This document shows, piece after piece, positions 25,158 to 49,411 of a DNA stretch of 64,000 bases. The stretch is taken from the NCBI RefSeq assembly GCF_021134715.1, contig NC_060028.1:8593482-8657481 (forward strand), written 5' to 3'. Numbering within the stretch: position 1 is the first letter of the stretch; each line of letters opens with the position of its first letter. The position numbers were made by a program, and so were the translations under genes. Source of the stretch: Daphnia pulex. Taxonomy: Eukaryota > Arthropoda > Branchiopoda > Diplostraca > Daphniidae. The notes under the pieces were generated by a model that was not told where the DNA came from, made no database searches, and saw only the letters and a list, made by a program, of their open reading frames with translations.

Positions 25158-27952
25158 TTATTTACCACTTAACAAAGAGTACAGGGAGGCTTTTTTAGAT
25201 GATCCCTTATCAACTTCCAGCAAATACTTTGCCTGACGCAGATCTTCCATTAAGTGACTCAAAGTAAAGGTACGTGAAAACATATTAACAGGAGGTGGTT
25301 CGGGTAAGGATTGTTGAACGGGGGTAGGCCTATCTGGATGGCGGTACCTTAAACGCATGTGAAACCAAGTTCTGAAGGAACCAAACAGTTTGAAGTACGC
25401 AGAAAGAGCTGTCAAAAACGCATTCCTCTCCACTGCTGGCTGCGACCGAAAACGGGCCACTACGTCTTCACGTTTCTTTACCTCATCTATTTCCAGGTAC
25501 GAGTTCAACATCCAGGTTAAATTCAAATTCTCCCCTTCTGGAATGGGTATTTGAGGTTTGAGTCTGTTCAGAATGACCAGTGGTAACAGAAGCTCCAGTT
25601 CAGATGAACCAAAACTACTGCAGAACGAGCTGTTTGTTAAATCGTCCGAACGTAGCACTATTTCCCTCGCCAAATTCATCATGTGCACTCCGGGTTTGCG
25701 GATCTGTAACGGCAACTGGAGATCACTCATCTGTGTCACTATGGTCATCATCTTCACAAGTGGTTCGGTATACAAGAGATTTGTTGGATTGCTAGATTTC
25801 TAAAAAAAAAAAAAAAAATCTAAAATGTTAATTTGTTTAGACTGTGCTAAGTCGATTGAAGGTTTTCTTACCAGTGCTGCTAGGTGGAAATCCATCAGCT
25901 CCCGACAGACCACATTAACATGAGGAATAGTAGTCTGTGGCCAAAGGAGCCGGGCTACCAGCGGCAAGTCATTTCGATCACGTTGTAATTGTGCAAATGG
26001 CTCTGAGGTTAAACTAATCCAGCAACGTAAATCTTCTTTTAAAACTTGAATGAAGACGGCTAAAACAGCTCTCGTGCGCTCCAACTGTGTCGTCGGTTTT
26101 TTAGGATCGATGTACATTTTCTTAGCATGATCTCCATCAGCGCTCATCACTTCCTCCAGTAATTCTCGCATAATTTCCCAGCGGCTGCAAGGGTCAGTGT
26201 CCTACGATTAAATAATATGTCACTTTTTAACTCACAACATTGCAATTCGACAGGTTACTTACATCGAAACGTCGGGATATGACTGACCAATAGTATTTCC
26301 TCATTACAACATCACCTGAAGGATGCAAACCTAAAGTCGCATAAATCAATTCCAGAGCGCGATACAACACACTATGCTCCGTCACGTTCTGGGGAAAAAA
26401 TCAAGTTAGCGAAATACATTAGTTAAATTTGATATGCAATTTGATTTACCATCAAAAACTGGTGGATGACAATATGCAAGTCTACGGCATGGGGATATTG
26501 ATAGCAATCCACGTGTAGTGAACGCAGTGCATCTATATAATTTACAGGTTTTCGATTAATGAAGAATTTGAAATTGACGTGGGAATCATTCGGCAAGTTG
26601 CGTATTGAGATCTGCAAAGCTTTTTGAAAATCTGAGCAAATTGTCGTATCCAAATTCAAATCAAGTAGAGTTTCCATGTCCTTGTAGGTTTCTCTAAAAG
26701 CTACTACAGCTCCTGCTTGAATCTCATCGAGTCCCACTGTAATCTTGGAAGAAATGGACACTCCGTTCTCTTCTGTTGTGTGTTGACTGCGACGTACGAT
26801 GCGACGTGAAGTCTTCTCTGATATTTCAGCTTCTTTGGCCGCTTGGGATTTCGTTTTAATGATAGCTTCATCAACATTTACCGCAGCGACAGCTGATTCT
26901 TTCGATGTCGACCTCTTCTCAGGAATAGATGTTTCTGGTGTTTCAGTTACTTTCTCCTTAATTTTCTTTTGCTTTTTAGTAAAATCAGGGGAAGCAGCAG
27001 GTCGCTTTGATTTAGTAACACGCTGTCGAGACGAAGACACATTGTTCTCTGTCAAAATGGAAGCTTCAGGAATATTTCGGGTTGCTGTCGGTGTCGGTTT
27101 AGTCTTTTTAGCAGCATCGATTTTCCCCTCAAAATCCAATTTTTCGGCGAAAATGTCACTTACTTTCGATTTGTTTTCATCCTTCATCTGGCTATGGCTA
27201 GAGACGCTGTTTGACGTGGAATTGCCAAGTAATACGATGGAAGGTTTCCTTCGGACTTTGTCCTTCACACCTTTGGCAGAATCTTCTTGAGAGTTGCTTC
27301 GTTTTGGTTTTTTGACAGGGGAAAAAATAATATCGACACTGTCATCGGAAACTGCTGAACGTTTTCCTCTGCTGTTCTTTTTTTCTTCGAATGCAATCTG
27401 CGAGGAGATATTTTCGCGAACCGACGACGACTTGTTGGGTGAGCGCATAGCAAGACCTGCTTTTTTTGTTAAAATGTCAGGCAAATTTGTTGATACTGTA
27501 AGAAAACTTGGAAGTTTATCTGGTCTTTTGGCAACTCTTGGTGACATTAATTTCTTTAGGGGTGATAGACCCAATTCTTCTTCCAAACTTGAATCTCTGT
27601 CAGACGAATCCAAATCAATTGCAATCACTTCATTTTTCTTCACCAATGTTTCTTCCTTGATGGGAGAATCTCGAATGACTCTCTTCCTTTTCTTAACAGC
27701 TGCAACAGAACTATTGGCTGTCACTTCGTGACTTTTTTTCACAGGTGAGATTCTGGCAACTTTAGTTGGTGATTCTTGAGTTTTCCTCTTGTTAAATCCA
27801 ATGTCTTTGGCATTGAAACTAGAACCATTTCTTTCCAGATTCTTTCTTAAAACAGAAGCTTCAGGGTTTGGTTTGAAATAGTTGGTCAAGCGGGATTGAC
27901 TTGAAGACTCATCCTTTCTTTTTGATACACTGGATGTACTGCTTGAAGACAT
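25158..27952 (-). CDS. Large PIP-box protein, possibly SLF2/FAM178-like (genome maintenance)
   Basis: Four exons (26450-27952, 26263-26388, 25872-26201, 25158-25799) give about 866 residues with clean phases. Residues 19-26 (QSRLTNYF) fit the PCNA-interacting consensus QxxLxxYF exactly and are followed by KPNPE. Residues about 30-400 are lysine/serine-rich and look disordered, with repeated SP and basic clusters (SPVKK, SPIKEE, SPLKK). From about residue 410 the protein is folded and helical: AGAVVAFRETYKDMETLL, then LELIYATLGLHPSGDVVMRKYYWSVISRRF. This arrangement resembles SLF2 (FAM178A), which links SMC5/6 to damaged chromatin, but I recognise the family only by layout and general resemblance. 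It converges with PIG-P on the opposite strand. The first ATG is used because it precedes the PIP box. Confidence 0.6.
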
Positions 27953-29884
27953 GTTAAAAAGGAAGATTTACTTCCAAGGATTTATATACAGCCTAGACAA
28001 ATCAAGAAGAAAAGGTATAATTACTAAGTATAAGTTGACATATTCACAAAATGTACAGAATTTTCGCCTTTGTCAATGCAACAACAAGCTAAATCTTATA
28101 AGAATCAGAGATTGTCACTGAATATTACTTAAAATTCCCGATAAAAACGACACCATGTGTTTTAATTACTTCTTGTCGTTCTCGCGCCACATTTCTATCA
28201 AGACTTGTTCTGTGAATTGCATTATTTCAAAAAGTCCTTCTGCATCAGCCCTGATTCATCATTCAGGGTGAGCTGTGTTGCATGTTCGTTAATGAAAACA
28301 ATGGCAGATATTAAATTTGAGTTTATAAGAAAAGTGATCAGAAAATTCAGAATCAGATCACCAGTCAGAGACTTTTTCTCATCAATAACATCTTGTTAAT
28401 TAAAAATGTTCCCATTCTTTACCCCGGAAAGGTTAAAAATAGCACGGAAATTTGCAAGATTATAGCCTACCTACAGACTGTACAGTATGTTTTCCAGTTA
28501 TCTTTCTTTCAGCAGAAATTTATTTTAGCTTATTCAATCTGTAATGACTTGACGAACACTAAAATTTACTGGTGTTTTCGAAAAATGAAAACAAAAAAAT
28601 TAACTATGGGTTGGGTCTGGTTAGGGGACTTAGGGGGTGAAGAGAGAATCCAAACGGAATAAAGAATCCTAGTCCATTCCTTCGAAAAAGTACGTAAGTA
28701 TATTTTTTAGAATATTCTCATGACCTTGGCCTTGAAATACATAAAAAAAACCCAAATAGTTTACCCTTTTCATTCAAATTTCTGTTAATGACTTTACATC
28801 AAAGAAGAGATGCGGTTCACTTGGGTTGAAAAATGATCTTTTTTAATTCTTCGAAATGTAATGTCTCACGAGTCACGAGACTCACGACGTAAACGACCCT
28901 TTAATTTTTTTTCAGCTCAAACTCTCAAAGAAATGTTGTTTTTGCTTGTTTCTTTTCTCTTCTCAAATTCGAACAAAAAACTCGCGTCGCACGTGTAGAT
29001 CTGGCAACGCTTTTATTCCTAGCCTCTTTGTTTTTAGTACAGTCAAATCGAGAATTCGACGTGGTGTGGTAGCGATGGAAGTACGCTTGAATTACCTTAC
29101 AAAAGTTGCCATTGTGGCCTTTTTTTATATTTTTGGAAAGTTGTTGACTATCAGAAACTTTATCATAAACTTTGTCTGGTTGTTTATTTTGCTCTATATC
29201 TAACTTTCGTCTAAAAGCATTGGAAATTGTAACGAACAATAGTATATCGAACACGAGGAACGTGATTCAAATAACTGCTGATTGGAAATAAAACCACGTG
29301 AACGCTGAAAGAAAAAATCTACAAACTTGTTAATTTAAACTTGGTGCAAACTTCTGCCTTCCTCTGATGACATGAGTCGTCAAATTATTCAAAGAAAGAA
29401 GAATCACGTTGGCTGTGCTTATCATTTCTGCTCATCTTCATCCGGCATCTGCATTTTCCCATTTCCACCTAACTCAAGGTAGGAAACCAATAATAGGCTT
29501 TGTTTTTAAAAAGAAGTGCTTTTTAAGAAATTTTGTGCATAAAACCTTCTAAAGTGTGTTATCAGGTGTAAAGTTATTTTCATTGGGTTCACCTAAAGTA
29601 TGTTAAAGGCAAAACCTATTTTCTCCGATTTTCTCATCAACTTCTTCGTTTATTAACCATTTTACTTGAACGATTTGTTCAACGACCTTCTATTTTTGTT
29701 TTATTGGGTGAATAGTGCATGAGATGCTAAATGGCGAAGAACAGTGTAAGCTCTCTCACACTTTCTTGAAAGTTGGAAAAACACTTGACTGATTGACATT
29801 TCCCGCGAATATCTTTTTCTGGCGAATATCTTTATTTTATTTTTGGCAACATATTTGATATGGCACGAATGAATCAGGCGCCCA
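27953..29884. other. Intergenic region between the PIP-box gene and the GH31 array
   Basis: No gene is supportable here. The first 100-200 bp are the presumed promoter and 5' UTR of the minus-strand PIP-box gene, and the last few hundred are 3' flank of the first alpha-glucosidase. Short frames around 28925-29254 occur on both strands and match nothing I know. Confidence 0.5.
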
Positions 29885-33753
<3,869 letters not shown>

Positions 33754-34048
33754 TCCAAATTTTGATAGTTGCACTCAACAAGAGAACGGCCCCGTAACTT
33801 GTGCGCCTCTAAATAGACGACTCAAGTTTTTTTCCTACCCAACTTTGACTTATCTCTAATCTCTAAGTTTTGGAGTCATCAAGTCTTATCATCGCTCAAC
33901 ATTTACGTAAATTGTGGTCTTAAACGGACCTCATGGCTTTTTAAGCTATGTTTACCTATTTGTTTAAACAAGAGAATGACAAAATAAGATAAATTGCCTT
34001 CTTTTATTATTATACAATTAGATGGTAAAAGAAATGAGACCACAAAAG

Positions 34049-34216
34049 TTAGTTCCCTTTAGTTTCAGCGATGACTAAGATTTTAATCGATTGACGTTCG
34101 TCAAGCCAAGGATAACGAAAAGTCAAACGGAACTGATATGGCATGCTGTTTACTTTAACTAGGATTCCACTCTCCAGCACTTGTCCGTTACTGGCTTGCA
34201 TCACTGATGTGTGATC
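34049..34216 (-). other. Orphan short open frame between alpha-glucosidases A and B
   Basis: A frame of about 55 codons reads DHTSVMQASNGQV, then PYQFRLTFRYPWLDERQ, and ends IKILVIAETKGN before a TAA. It looks coding rather than random. It begins just after an AG that could be a splice acceptor. It lies downstream of the stop of gene B and upstream of gene A. A similar orphan lies in the equivalent gap between B and C. It may be a vestigial or alternative terminal exon of the array; I do not recognise a domain. Confidence 0.35.
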
Positions 34217-34805
34217 TCAATCGTGAGTGGACTCTGTATCTTCAAAAGTGCAATAACAATGTATGAATGACACTCCATTTTCTTTGAAAATGCATGGGGT
34301 AATCAAAGTAATTTGAATGCTACCTTATTATTGAGCAGCACCAACTGTAATAAGTTTTACAATCACAAGCCAGACATGACCAGTTAGAGGTAGATCTGGC
34401 TTGTTAAGTTAATACTTGTACAAACACTTTTCTGTCTGAGATGAAATGGGAAAACCGTTTCTGATAAAATGTTGTTTCAGAATCTTCTAAACTACAGTTT
34501 TTTTTATTACTGTTTTCGTTTATGACAAAGTTGTCTAAACAACACAAATATTTTCTGCTTGCTTTACTTTATTTTCGGTTTTCCTTTTGCCTTGTTTTAT
34601 TGAGATACGAAATATGTCACGAGATATTACGTCGCGGCGGGTCTATTACTAATAAATGCGCAGGGTATTTGTGGACAACAACAACAAACATTGGTGCCAA
34701 GTTTTAGTATCGCGTACGCGGTTACGCATATATAACATACATTTATTTTTGCTTGATTAAATCACAGAGCTCGTATTTTATGGCACTGTATTGACTGCGT
34801 ACAAA

Positions 34806-38838
<4,033 letters not shown>

Positions 38839-39100
38839 CTTTTCAGCTTCTCTGTAGAACCAGTGAGCGCACTGTTGTTATGAACGTCCTACAGGTTCCG
38901 CTAATATTACAGGAATAATATCACGGCGGAGAGTCGATTCGTCTGTACGGCATACCACGTTCAATCTCTGTAGTGACGAAGATAAAGAAAAAGATACAAA
39001 CATTGATCTTGATTTTATTTTTATTCTTCTTCCAAATGTATTGTCAGGCATTTGCTAGCGGCGTAGACGGGCGAAGTCACGAAAAATAATCTGTTTGCTT

Positions 39101-39228
39101 TCACTTTATCGCTTCTACCAGTAGTATGCGCCTGTCGTTTACTGGTTTGCCCTCAGTCACGTAGATTTTCTTGTCCGTCATGACACATTCATCCCTGATA
39201 TAATTTTTGAGCCGCTTTGTCAGTTTGT
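39101..39228 (-). other. Orphan exon-like frame between alpha-glucosidases B and C
   Basis: After a possible acceptor (TTTTAAAATAG) an open frame reads KLTKRLKNYIRDECVMTDKK, then IYVTEGKPVNDRRILLVEAIK and a stop. Its end (NDRRILLVEAIK) is loosely like the end of the orphan frame at 34049 (DERQSIKILVIAETKGN), and both occupy the same place relative to the flanking glucosidase genes. That shared position suggests a remnant carried along by tandem duplication, but the similarity is weak. Confidence 0.3.
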
Positions 39229-39526
39229 CTATTTTAAAAGATAACAAAAACACGTCTATTGGTCAGTTTAATGTCAGAATCATTCAGATAGGAAATTAAA
39301 GTTATTTTTGCCTTATGTTATATGTTTTGTATCTCCTAAACCACACATTTAACGGTTTCAAACTTTATTATTTTTTTCTCCTCATAAGAGAGGTGATATT
39401 TTAAAATCGGAGGCGGCTCAGGCTTTATTCAGATGTTAAAAATAAATCCTCATTATTATAATGCCTGTTTGATTTATTGAATGATAAGCATTATAACTGG
39501 GCATATATCATGAATGTTTGCACCAT

Positions 39527-43973
<4,447 letters not shown>

Positions 43974-45434
43974 TAGCTTATTTGAATCCCTCTCTGTTCT
44001 TCAATAAGACAAAACTGGAGGGAATAGTTGATGACTCTTCACGTCTTGACGAGTCAAAACAATCGGCACCGAGATACGACACGACACTGATGCCTATTCG
44101 TCATCAGCTAGAACGAAGCAACTTTTTTATTTTTACAGACAGGCCTTGGAGTACAACGCTATCACATGTATTCCATTGGGGCCACCTTGCTGCTTGCAGA
44201 TAAATAGTTTTTGTTTCAAGTCTAGTGATGACTTTCTTATCTACAGTAGTTCAACACCAAAATGGCATACATACTCGATTGATTGACAGCAGTCTTATCT
44301 AGGTCCCTCTGACTGAATAACGAACGCTTGGCAATATCTATATGATCGAATCATTTTTCTATACCTAACTATGAGCCACTTAAAGCCGCTTGATATTTTT
44401 CGAGGGGTTTGACATTGTTAACAAGTCCGAAAGCCAAATTTGTAAAATGAAATCGTGATTGCGCCAATTATTCACCGACTGTTTTAAAATCCAAATAATC
44501 AATAATCGTTCAGTCCAAATCACATGAATTTTAACATCAGTTTTATTTTGTTTTTACGTAAAACTGTAAAAATATTTTGATACTGACGCATTCCAAAGTG
44601 GCAGCCTTAGAATCTCTGTACAGTGAGTGAATTGGAAACCGATTGATGTTTTGAACTGACGAATTTTGTGAGTGATATTTTTTAAAATTATTTCTGATAC
44701 GCAAAGATTCCTGAGACCTTAGAAATTTCAAAGACGAAGAAATCAAGTTGAGTTATTGCCTTTCCCCGCAAAATTTACCCTACGTGACTTGGAATTGATT
44801 TGATTTATCCTATATGACTAATAGTCTGATGACCATATTTTACAGTGTTCCATTTGCCATCTGTGTCGCTAATCTATGATGGGGCCATACTTCCCCAGCT
44901 GTCAGTATAGATAACTTACATAGAAAACTTTCGGATCCCTACCATTATAATTTATAGTTTATGTGCTTCCATTTTATGTGAACACAAGTCAAGTATCTAT
45001 CGTGTGGAAGTACTTGTATTAAGAAAGAATAGAGCTTAGATTTTTGTTATTAATAATACATGCAATTTTGCTATTTACATACCACATCACATATTAGGTA
45101 ATATTAATTCCTGAACTTTCAAATGTCTAAACTTCATAGCTTTTACTATTCAGAATAAAAACAGTTGAAACATGAAGTTGAAGTTAGTTATTCATGTATT
45201 GGAAATCTGTAATTTGAGTCATATTATGTATCATTTATCCGATTTCAATTATGGTTTCAACACAAATCATCTTGAAATTATACATTTGTTAAATGATTGA
45301 AAATTTTTATATGGCATAAATCGAATTCAAGTTTCAATTTCTAAAGTGGTACATTTTACTGAAACTTTTAAAATGCGCTACTGAATATGTCTAAACTATT
45401 TTACGGATTTAATTGGACCAATCAAAGAAGGATT
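43974..45434. other. AT-rich intergenic region upstream of glucosidase C
   Basis: The first part is the presumed promoter and 5' UTR of glucosidase C on the minus strand. The rest is AT-rich with short frames on both strands and nothing I recognise; no further GH31 exon could be found between gene C and the anchor-only gene. Confidence 0.5.
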
Positions 45435-45866
45435 TCATGTTCTCTGTCTCAAATTCAATTTATTGGTAATCTTGAGAGCTTTCCATAATATTTCGTTGTC
45501 CATTTCCGAGTCCCCAGTTGTTGTGCTCCCCGATTCCGTAGGTGCTGTTTCCGTCGAAGAAATTATTGTAATATCTGTCGTCGGTTCTGTCGGCGTCGAC
45601 AAAAAACTTGTTGTGTAATCAGTTGATTTCGCTGGATCCGTTGCAGGATCCGTTGTAGGATCTGTTGTGAGGCCCGTGTTCGTAGTAGAATCTGTCACGG
45701 TCACGGACTCGACGGTCGTGGTTGTGTCATCTGTAGCCGAATTTTTATTGTTATTCGTCACGACGATTGGCACCGTGATGCAGGTAACGATGAGTCCTAC
45801 TACCAGCACACCAAAAAGTATCTGTACCCACAGCTCAAGGGCCTTAAACCATTTTACGAAGCCCAT
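45435..45866 (-). CDS. Small type II membrane protein with Ser/Thr-rich stalk (orphan anchor)
   Basis: A single coding exon gives 143 residues. MGFVKWFKALELWVQ is followed by one membrane segment (LFGVLVVGLIVTCITVPIVV) and a long Thr/Ser/Asp/Pro stalk with repeated TTDP and ATDP units, then a short end, LWKALKITNKLNLRQRT. The anchor-plus-stalk plan resembles the N-termini of glucosidases B and C, but no trefoil or GH31 sequence follows before the stop. An upstream 5' UTR exon is likely: donor at 45970-45971 (GTAAGT), acceptor CAG at 45875-45877, and a TATA box further upstream. It may be a truncated array member or an independent mucin-like surface protein. The ATG at 45866 is chosen because it lies after the likely acceptor and directly before the anchor. 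Confidence 0.6.
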   Translation of the reverse strand: MGFVKWFKALELWVQILFGVLVVGLIVTCITVPIVVTNNNKNSATDDTTTTVESVTVTDSTTNTGLTTDPTTDPATDPAKSTDYTTSFLSTPTEPTTDITIISSTETAPTESGSTTTGDSEMDNEILWKALKITNKLNLRQRT

Positions 45867-46018
45867 TATGATAACTGAAATTAGCGGGGAAAAATGGTTA
45901 GCTGGAAGGTTTTTCAAAAAATTTACTGGAGTTAATATAGAGACAGAATTAGCTTGACTAGCTTCACTTACCTAGCACAATAAGGCTTCAAGTGATGCAT
46001 TGATTTAGTCAATTGACC

Positions 46019-46027
46019 TTTTTTATA
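46019..46027 (-). promoter_or_regulatory. TATA box of the anchor-only gene
   Basis: TATAAAAAA on the minus strand lies about 30 bp before TCACTTG, a plausible initiator near 45995. The donor of the presumed 5' UTR exon follows about 25 bp later. Confidence 0.5.
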
Positions 46028-46029
46028 CA

Positions 46030-47775
46030 ATATTCTTATCTGTGGGTTTTATACTTTTCTTTTCTCTTCGTAGGTATACCGTAACTAATGACGTTTTTAC
46101 AACATCTGGCACTTGACATTTTCATCAGCCAGGACAATGCTGTTGAATGAATCAGTAATTGGAAACTAGATACGGTAGTCATAGATAGTTCAGAAAAAAA
46201 ACTTTAGTTTCCTTTTCCTGTTCCCAAATTGAATTATTTCGGATGAGATCAGAATTCGCAGTTATTGGTGTGTACTCATGATCAACATTTGATCAAATGT
46301 TGCACATATTTTTGTCGCAAAACCCACGTTATGTGAACTGCTTTTTACAATGGCACGATGAGATGTTATTCAGGGGCTCATAAGTTATAATATTATGATA
46401 AGTAAAAAGTAAATTTAAAAAATTTAAAAAAAAAATTTTTTCCTCCAGCGGTGGCGCGGGGTCAATTTTCCTACCAGGGGGGGGGGGCATTAGGTTGAAC
46501 TAGACTTACTATTAATAATTGGGAATTTTTCCCAAGTGAAGATTCTTTTGTAAAATATGTGATATTGTTCAAAGTAGTTTTGAGGGACTGTTTTTATGCC
46601 TGTCATTATGTTATGTGATATAAGACATCTGCTTCTTAATATTAATTTCTTTATGTTTTATTATTTTAACAGTCTCTGAGTATGAGCGTCAGCCAGTAAC
46701 CAGTATTGGTGAGAGGTGTGAACAAGACAGCTGTTGCATTCAGTTTGTGGTGCTGCCATTATTATCCTTGAATGTGTTGGTTATTCTGACCAATATCTTT
46801 AAGCATCCAACACAGAAACCAGAAAAAATAAAAAAAAAAATTAATTACATGTTTATCAATTTCTAATGGAGAAAGCTACAGATTAAGTAAATGGGAGACC
46901 AGCATTCAGTAGAAAAGTCTAATAATCCATTGTATTTAGGCAACATCCATGGTATTTAACAACGACTGCAATGTAGATCTCTACGAATAAGTTTCTAATA
47001 GGGAGGAATTTCAAACGATCGTTAAAGTTGAGATAGAAGAAGATAACGGCTCGATACAATCAAATCAAAGAAAGACAAAACCAGAGGAGAGACGCCGCAA
47101 ATGTTACTTGTCGCACAAGTTGTGGTGATGGTGTCGCGTTTTGATGTCAAGGTGTCGTTAAATTACATTCTGACTTGTCTACACCGACTTCGAGATTCTT
47201 TGCCATTTCCAATCGGAATGATCAGTTTAGGTAAGTCAACGTTTACTAGACCATGTAAACTTTTGCTCTACCACAAATGAGTCGCACTGCCCAATGTCGG
47301 ATGTTACATTTGCTTCTGTGTTTGTACTTTTTTTTCCAGTTGAGTTTTTACGGTGAAAATTTAGCCACGGTTTGATTTTGAAAAGTGATGAGGTATTTCC
47401 ACACCATTCGACCAAGCTTAATCGAAAGTGAACAATTCTAAGGCATGTAAGTGAATCGCTGGAGTTTTGACTTTTCGAAAGATCAACTTTTTAATCTACT
47501 TCAATTTATTTTGTGAAAGCATGCCGAAAATCTTTTGCCTTTCTCCACGTGATCGCTGCCGTGTCATGACGATGCTTCTTTGAGAGGGTCTCTATACTAT
47601 ATTGCAAGACAAAAACGTGTTGAGAACAGGAAATCTGAGTTGATTATAATGTACTGTATTTTTAAGATAAATCAAGTAGGTAAGTATATTGGCAATATTG
47701 CTTACATTTTAGTCTACGTATATGAGCCTAAGAGTCGTACACTCGTACGTTTCTTTAGAATTAAAAAAAAAAAAT
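46030..47775. other. Intergenic region outside the left arm of the inverted repeat
   Basis: No gene is recognised. A G-rich stretch lies at about 46477-46489. A short segment near 46711-46760 resembles, on the other strand, part of the sequence at 51690-51735 inside the inverted repeat (shared words CTGTCTT, TCACACC, TCACCA in order). The left border of the inverted repeat, at 47776, follows a poly-A run. Confidence 0.45.
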
Positions 47776-47859
47776 TGTATATTTTCAACATGTTCCAAGT
47801 GATGCAGTATTTATTTATCATTTTTCAATTACCATTGTAGAGTTCAACCTGCAGACGGG

Positions 47860-48180
47860 CCGGCCAGTTTGCATGTCCTTCACGCTTGAAGGTCACGGTG
47901 AAAATTACGTGTAAAACTGTCAATGCGGTGGTGTAGAGGTTGGGTGAGAAAGGTACGTGTTTCATCATTATCAAACAGATAAAATACCCGCAAGGCTCAG
48001 CTATTTGGTATTCATTTTGATATTTGTTGTTGTAGACCCATCCCCAGCAACGCCAACCTAAAGAAGGAAAGGCCAGTTTGCATTTCCTTCGCGCTTGAAG
48101 GTCATGGAGATCATTACATAAAACGTATCATGCGACGGCGGAGAGGTTGGGTGAGAAAGGTACGTGTTTCATCATTATCA
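47860..48180 (+). repeat. Two tandem ~210-bp units upstream of the first Tyr-rich gene
   Basis: Units starting near 47860 and 48070 share the order CCAGTTTGCAT, CTTGAAGGTCA, GAGGTTGGGTGAGAAAGGTACGTG and CATCATTATCAAA. Each contains TGAAGGTCA (47887-47895 and 48097-48105), which fits the extended nuclear-receptor half-site TNAAGGTCA. They lie about 370 and 160 bp before the predicted transcription start, so they may be regulatory. One frame is also open (RPVCISFALEGHG), so a coding remnant is not excluded. Mirror copies lie at about 60052-60372, and a diverged third relative at about 61900-61975. Confidence 0.6.
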
Positions 48181-48231
48181 AATAGGTACAATAGCCGCAA
48201 GGCTTAAGAGGTGAGGGTGATCAAAAAATCG

Positions 48232-48267
48232 TATAAAAAGGAGAGAGAAAAGGCCAGAGACATCAGT
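48232..48267 (+). promoter_or_regulatory. TATA box and initiator of the first Tyr-rich gene
   Basis: TATAAAAA (48232-48239) is followed about 30 bp later by an arthropod initiator, TCAGTC (48263-48268). This is a canonical core promoter. The mirror copy is at 59965-60000 on the minus strand. Confidence 0.7.
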
Positions 48268-49318
48268 CGAGTGAGCATCTCCGACACGGCAACAACTGCT
48301 GTGGCCTATCTGTCACCATCTGCCTTCTTCACCGTATTGCCAGTTCACATCCATGGGTAAATATTGTCTTTTTTACATTGAGATTGGTAGCAATCCTACT
48401 TTTTTCTTTATGTATGCCTGTTATTATTTAATATTTACGTTTGAATGTGTTTAATGTCTAGTTAATAAGGCGTCATATGCTGTTGGGTGTTGTATCGTTG
48501 ATGGCTGGGTCGACCACTGGTGTACCGATGTCTCCTGGGTATGGTGGAAACCAAACCGCAACGCCGCCGCCTTACTACCCAAAAGCAACTTACGCAACGA
48601 CCAGTTACTGCACCGAGGTCTACAAGTACTACACTACTAAGGCACCGGAGTTTTATACCACAACTTACGCTGCCCCGACCCACTACAATGACGCCCTGAA
48701 GTATTACTCTGCCCCGAGTTACTACACCACGAAGGCGACGGAGTGCTACATGACTACGCATGCTGCCACATCCTACTACACGAGGCTCCCAAGTATTACT
48801 CTGTTCTCAGATACTTATTGCACCGATTTTCCTAAATACTATTCTGTTCCCAGCTGCTACACCGAGGCTCCCGCTGATTACTCCACCAAAACGGTCGAGT
48901 ACTTCACCGAAGCGGCAAAGTACTTCTCTGCCCCGATCTACGCAATCACAACTGAGGCGGCCAAGTATTACGCAGTCCCCACTTAGTGTACAGAAGCTGC
49001 TCTTTCGTGCTACGTTGAACAGAAATACTACACTGATGCTCCAGTTCACTACACCACGACCTACGCTACACCACAGCCCCCAAGTACTACACAGGAGAAA
49101 CCGTCTATTACACAACAACGTATGCTGCCTAGTTTACTACACCGATGCTCCCAAGTACTACATCACTAAGGCACCGGATTTCTACACTTGATGTATGCTG
49201 CCCCTGCCTACTACACCGAGGCCCCGCATTACTACAACACTGAAGCGCTCAAGTACTACACCACAACCTACGCTGCCCCGAGCTACTACACCTACGTCCC
49301 GAAGTATTACTGTGCGTA
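48263..49318 (+). pseudogene. Tyrosine-rich repeat secreted-protein gene Y1, disrupted
   Basis: Exon 1 ends ATGG|GTAAAT at 48356; exon 2 probably starts at 48462. The hydrophobic leader (LLGVVSLMAGSTTG) is in a different frame from that ATG, so translation could start only at an internal ATG (48477), giving 169 residues up to a TAG at 48984-48986. Beyond the stop, repeats continue in fragments to AVPKYYCA-like sequence ending at 49318. The body is built of Tyr/Thr/Ala/Pro units such as YYTTKAPEFYTTTYAAP and KYYSAPSYYTTKA. Proteins of this kind suggest an extracellular structural role (cuticle, egg case or adhesive, possibly tyrosine cross-linked); this is inference. Several shifts and a stop make a functional full-length product unlikely. 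Confidence 0.6.
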
Positions 49319-49411
49319 AAAGGTGTCGTTAAAAAAAAAGAAGTCGTGCCCGAACTGCAGTGCCCTATCTGTCACCAACTGCATTCCTCATCGTGTAACC
49401 GATTTGCAATT

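Noticed and set aside
26799-27731. Long open frames on the plus strand (163 and 145 codons)
   Set aside because: They lie antisense to the large first exon of the PIP-box gene, where the minus-strand frame is far longer and has motifs; they are shadows caused by its codon composition.
33754-33774. Upstream start giving MQLSKFGMAKL for glucosidase A
   Set aside because: The first codon there is GTG; the ATG at 33753 directly precedes the anchor as in genes B and C.
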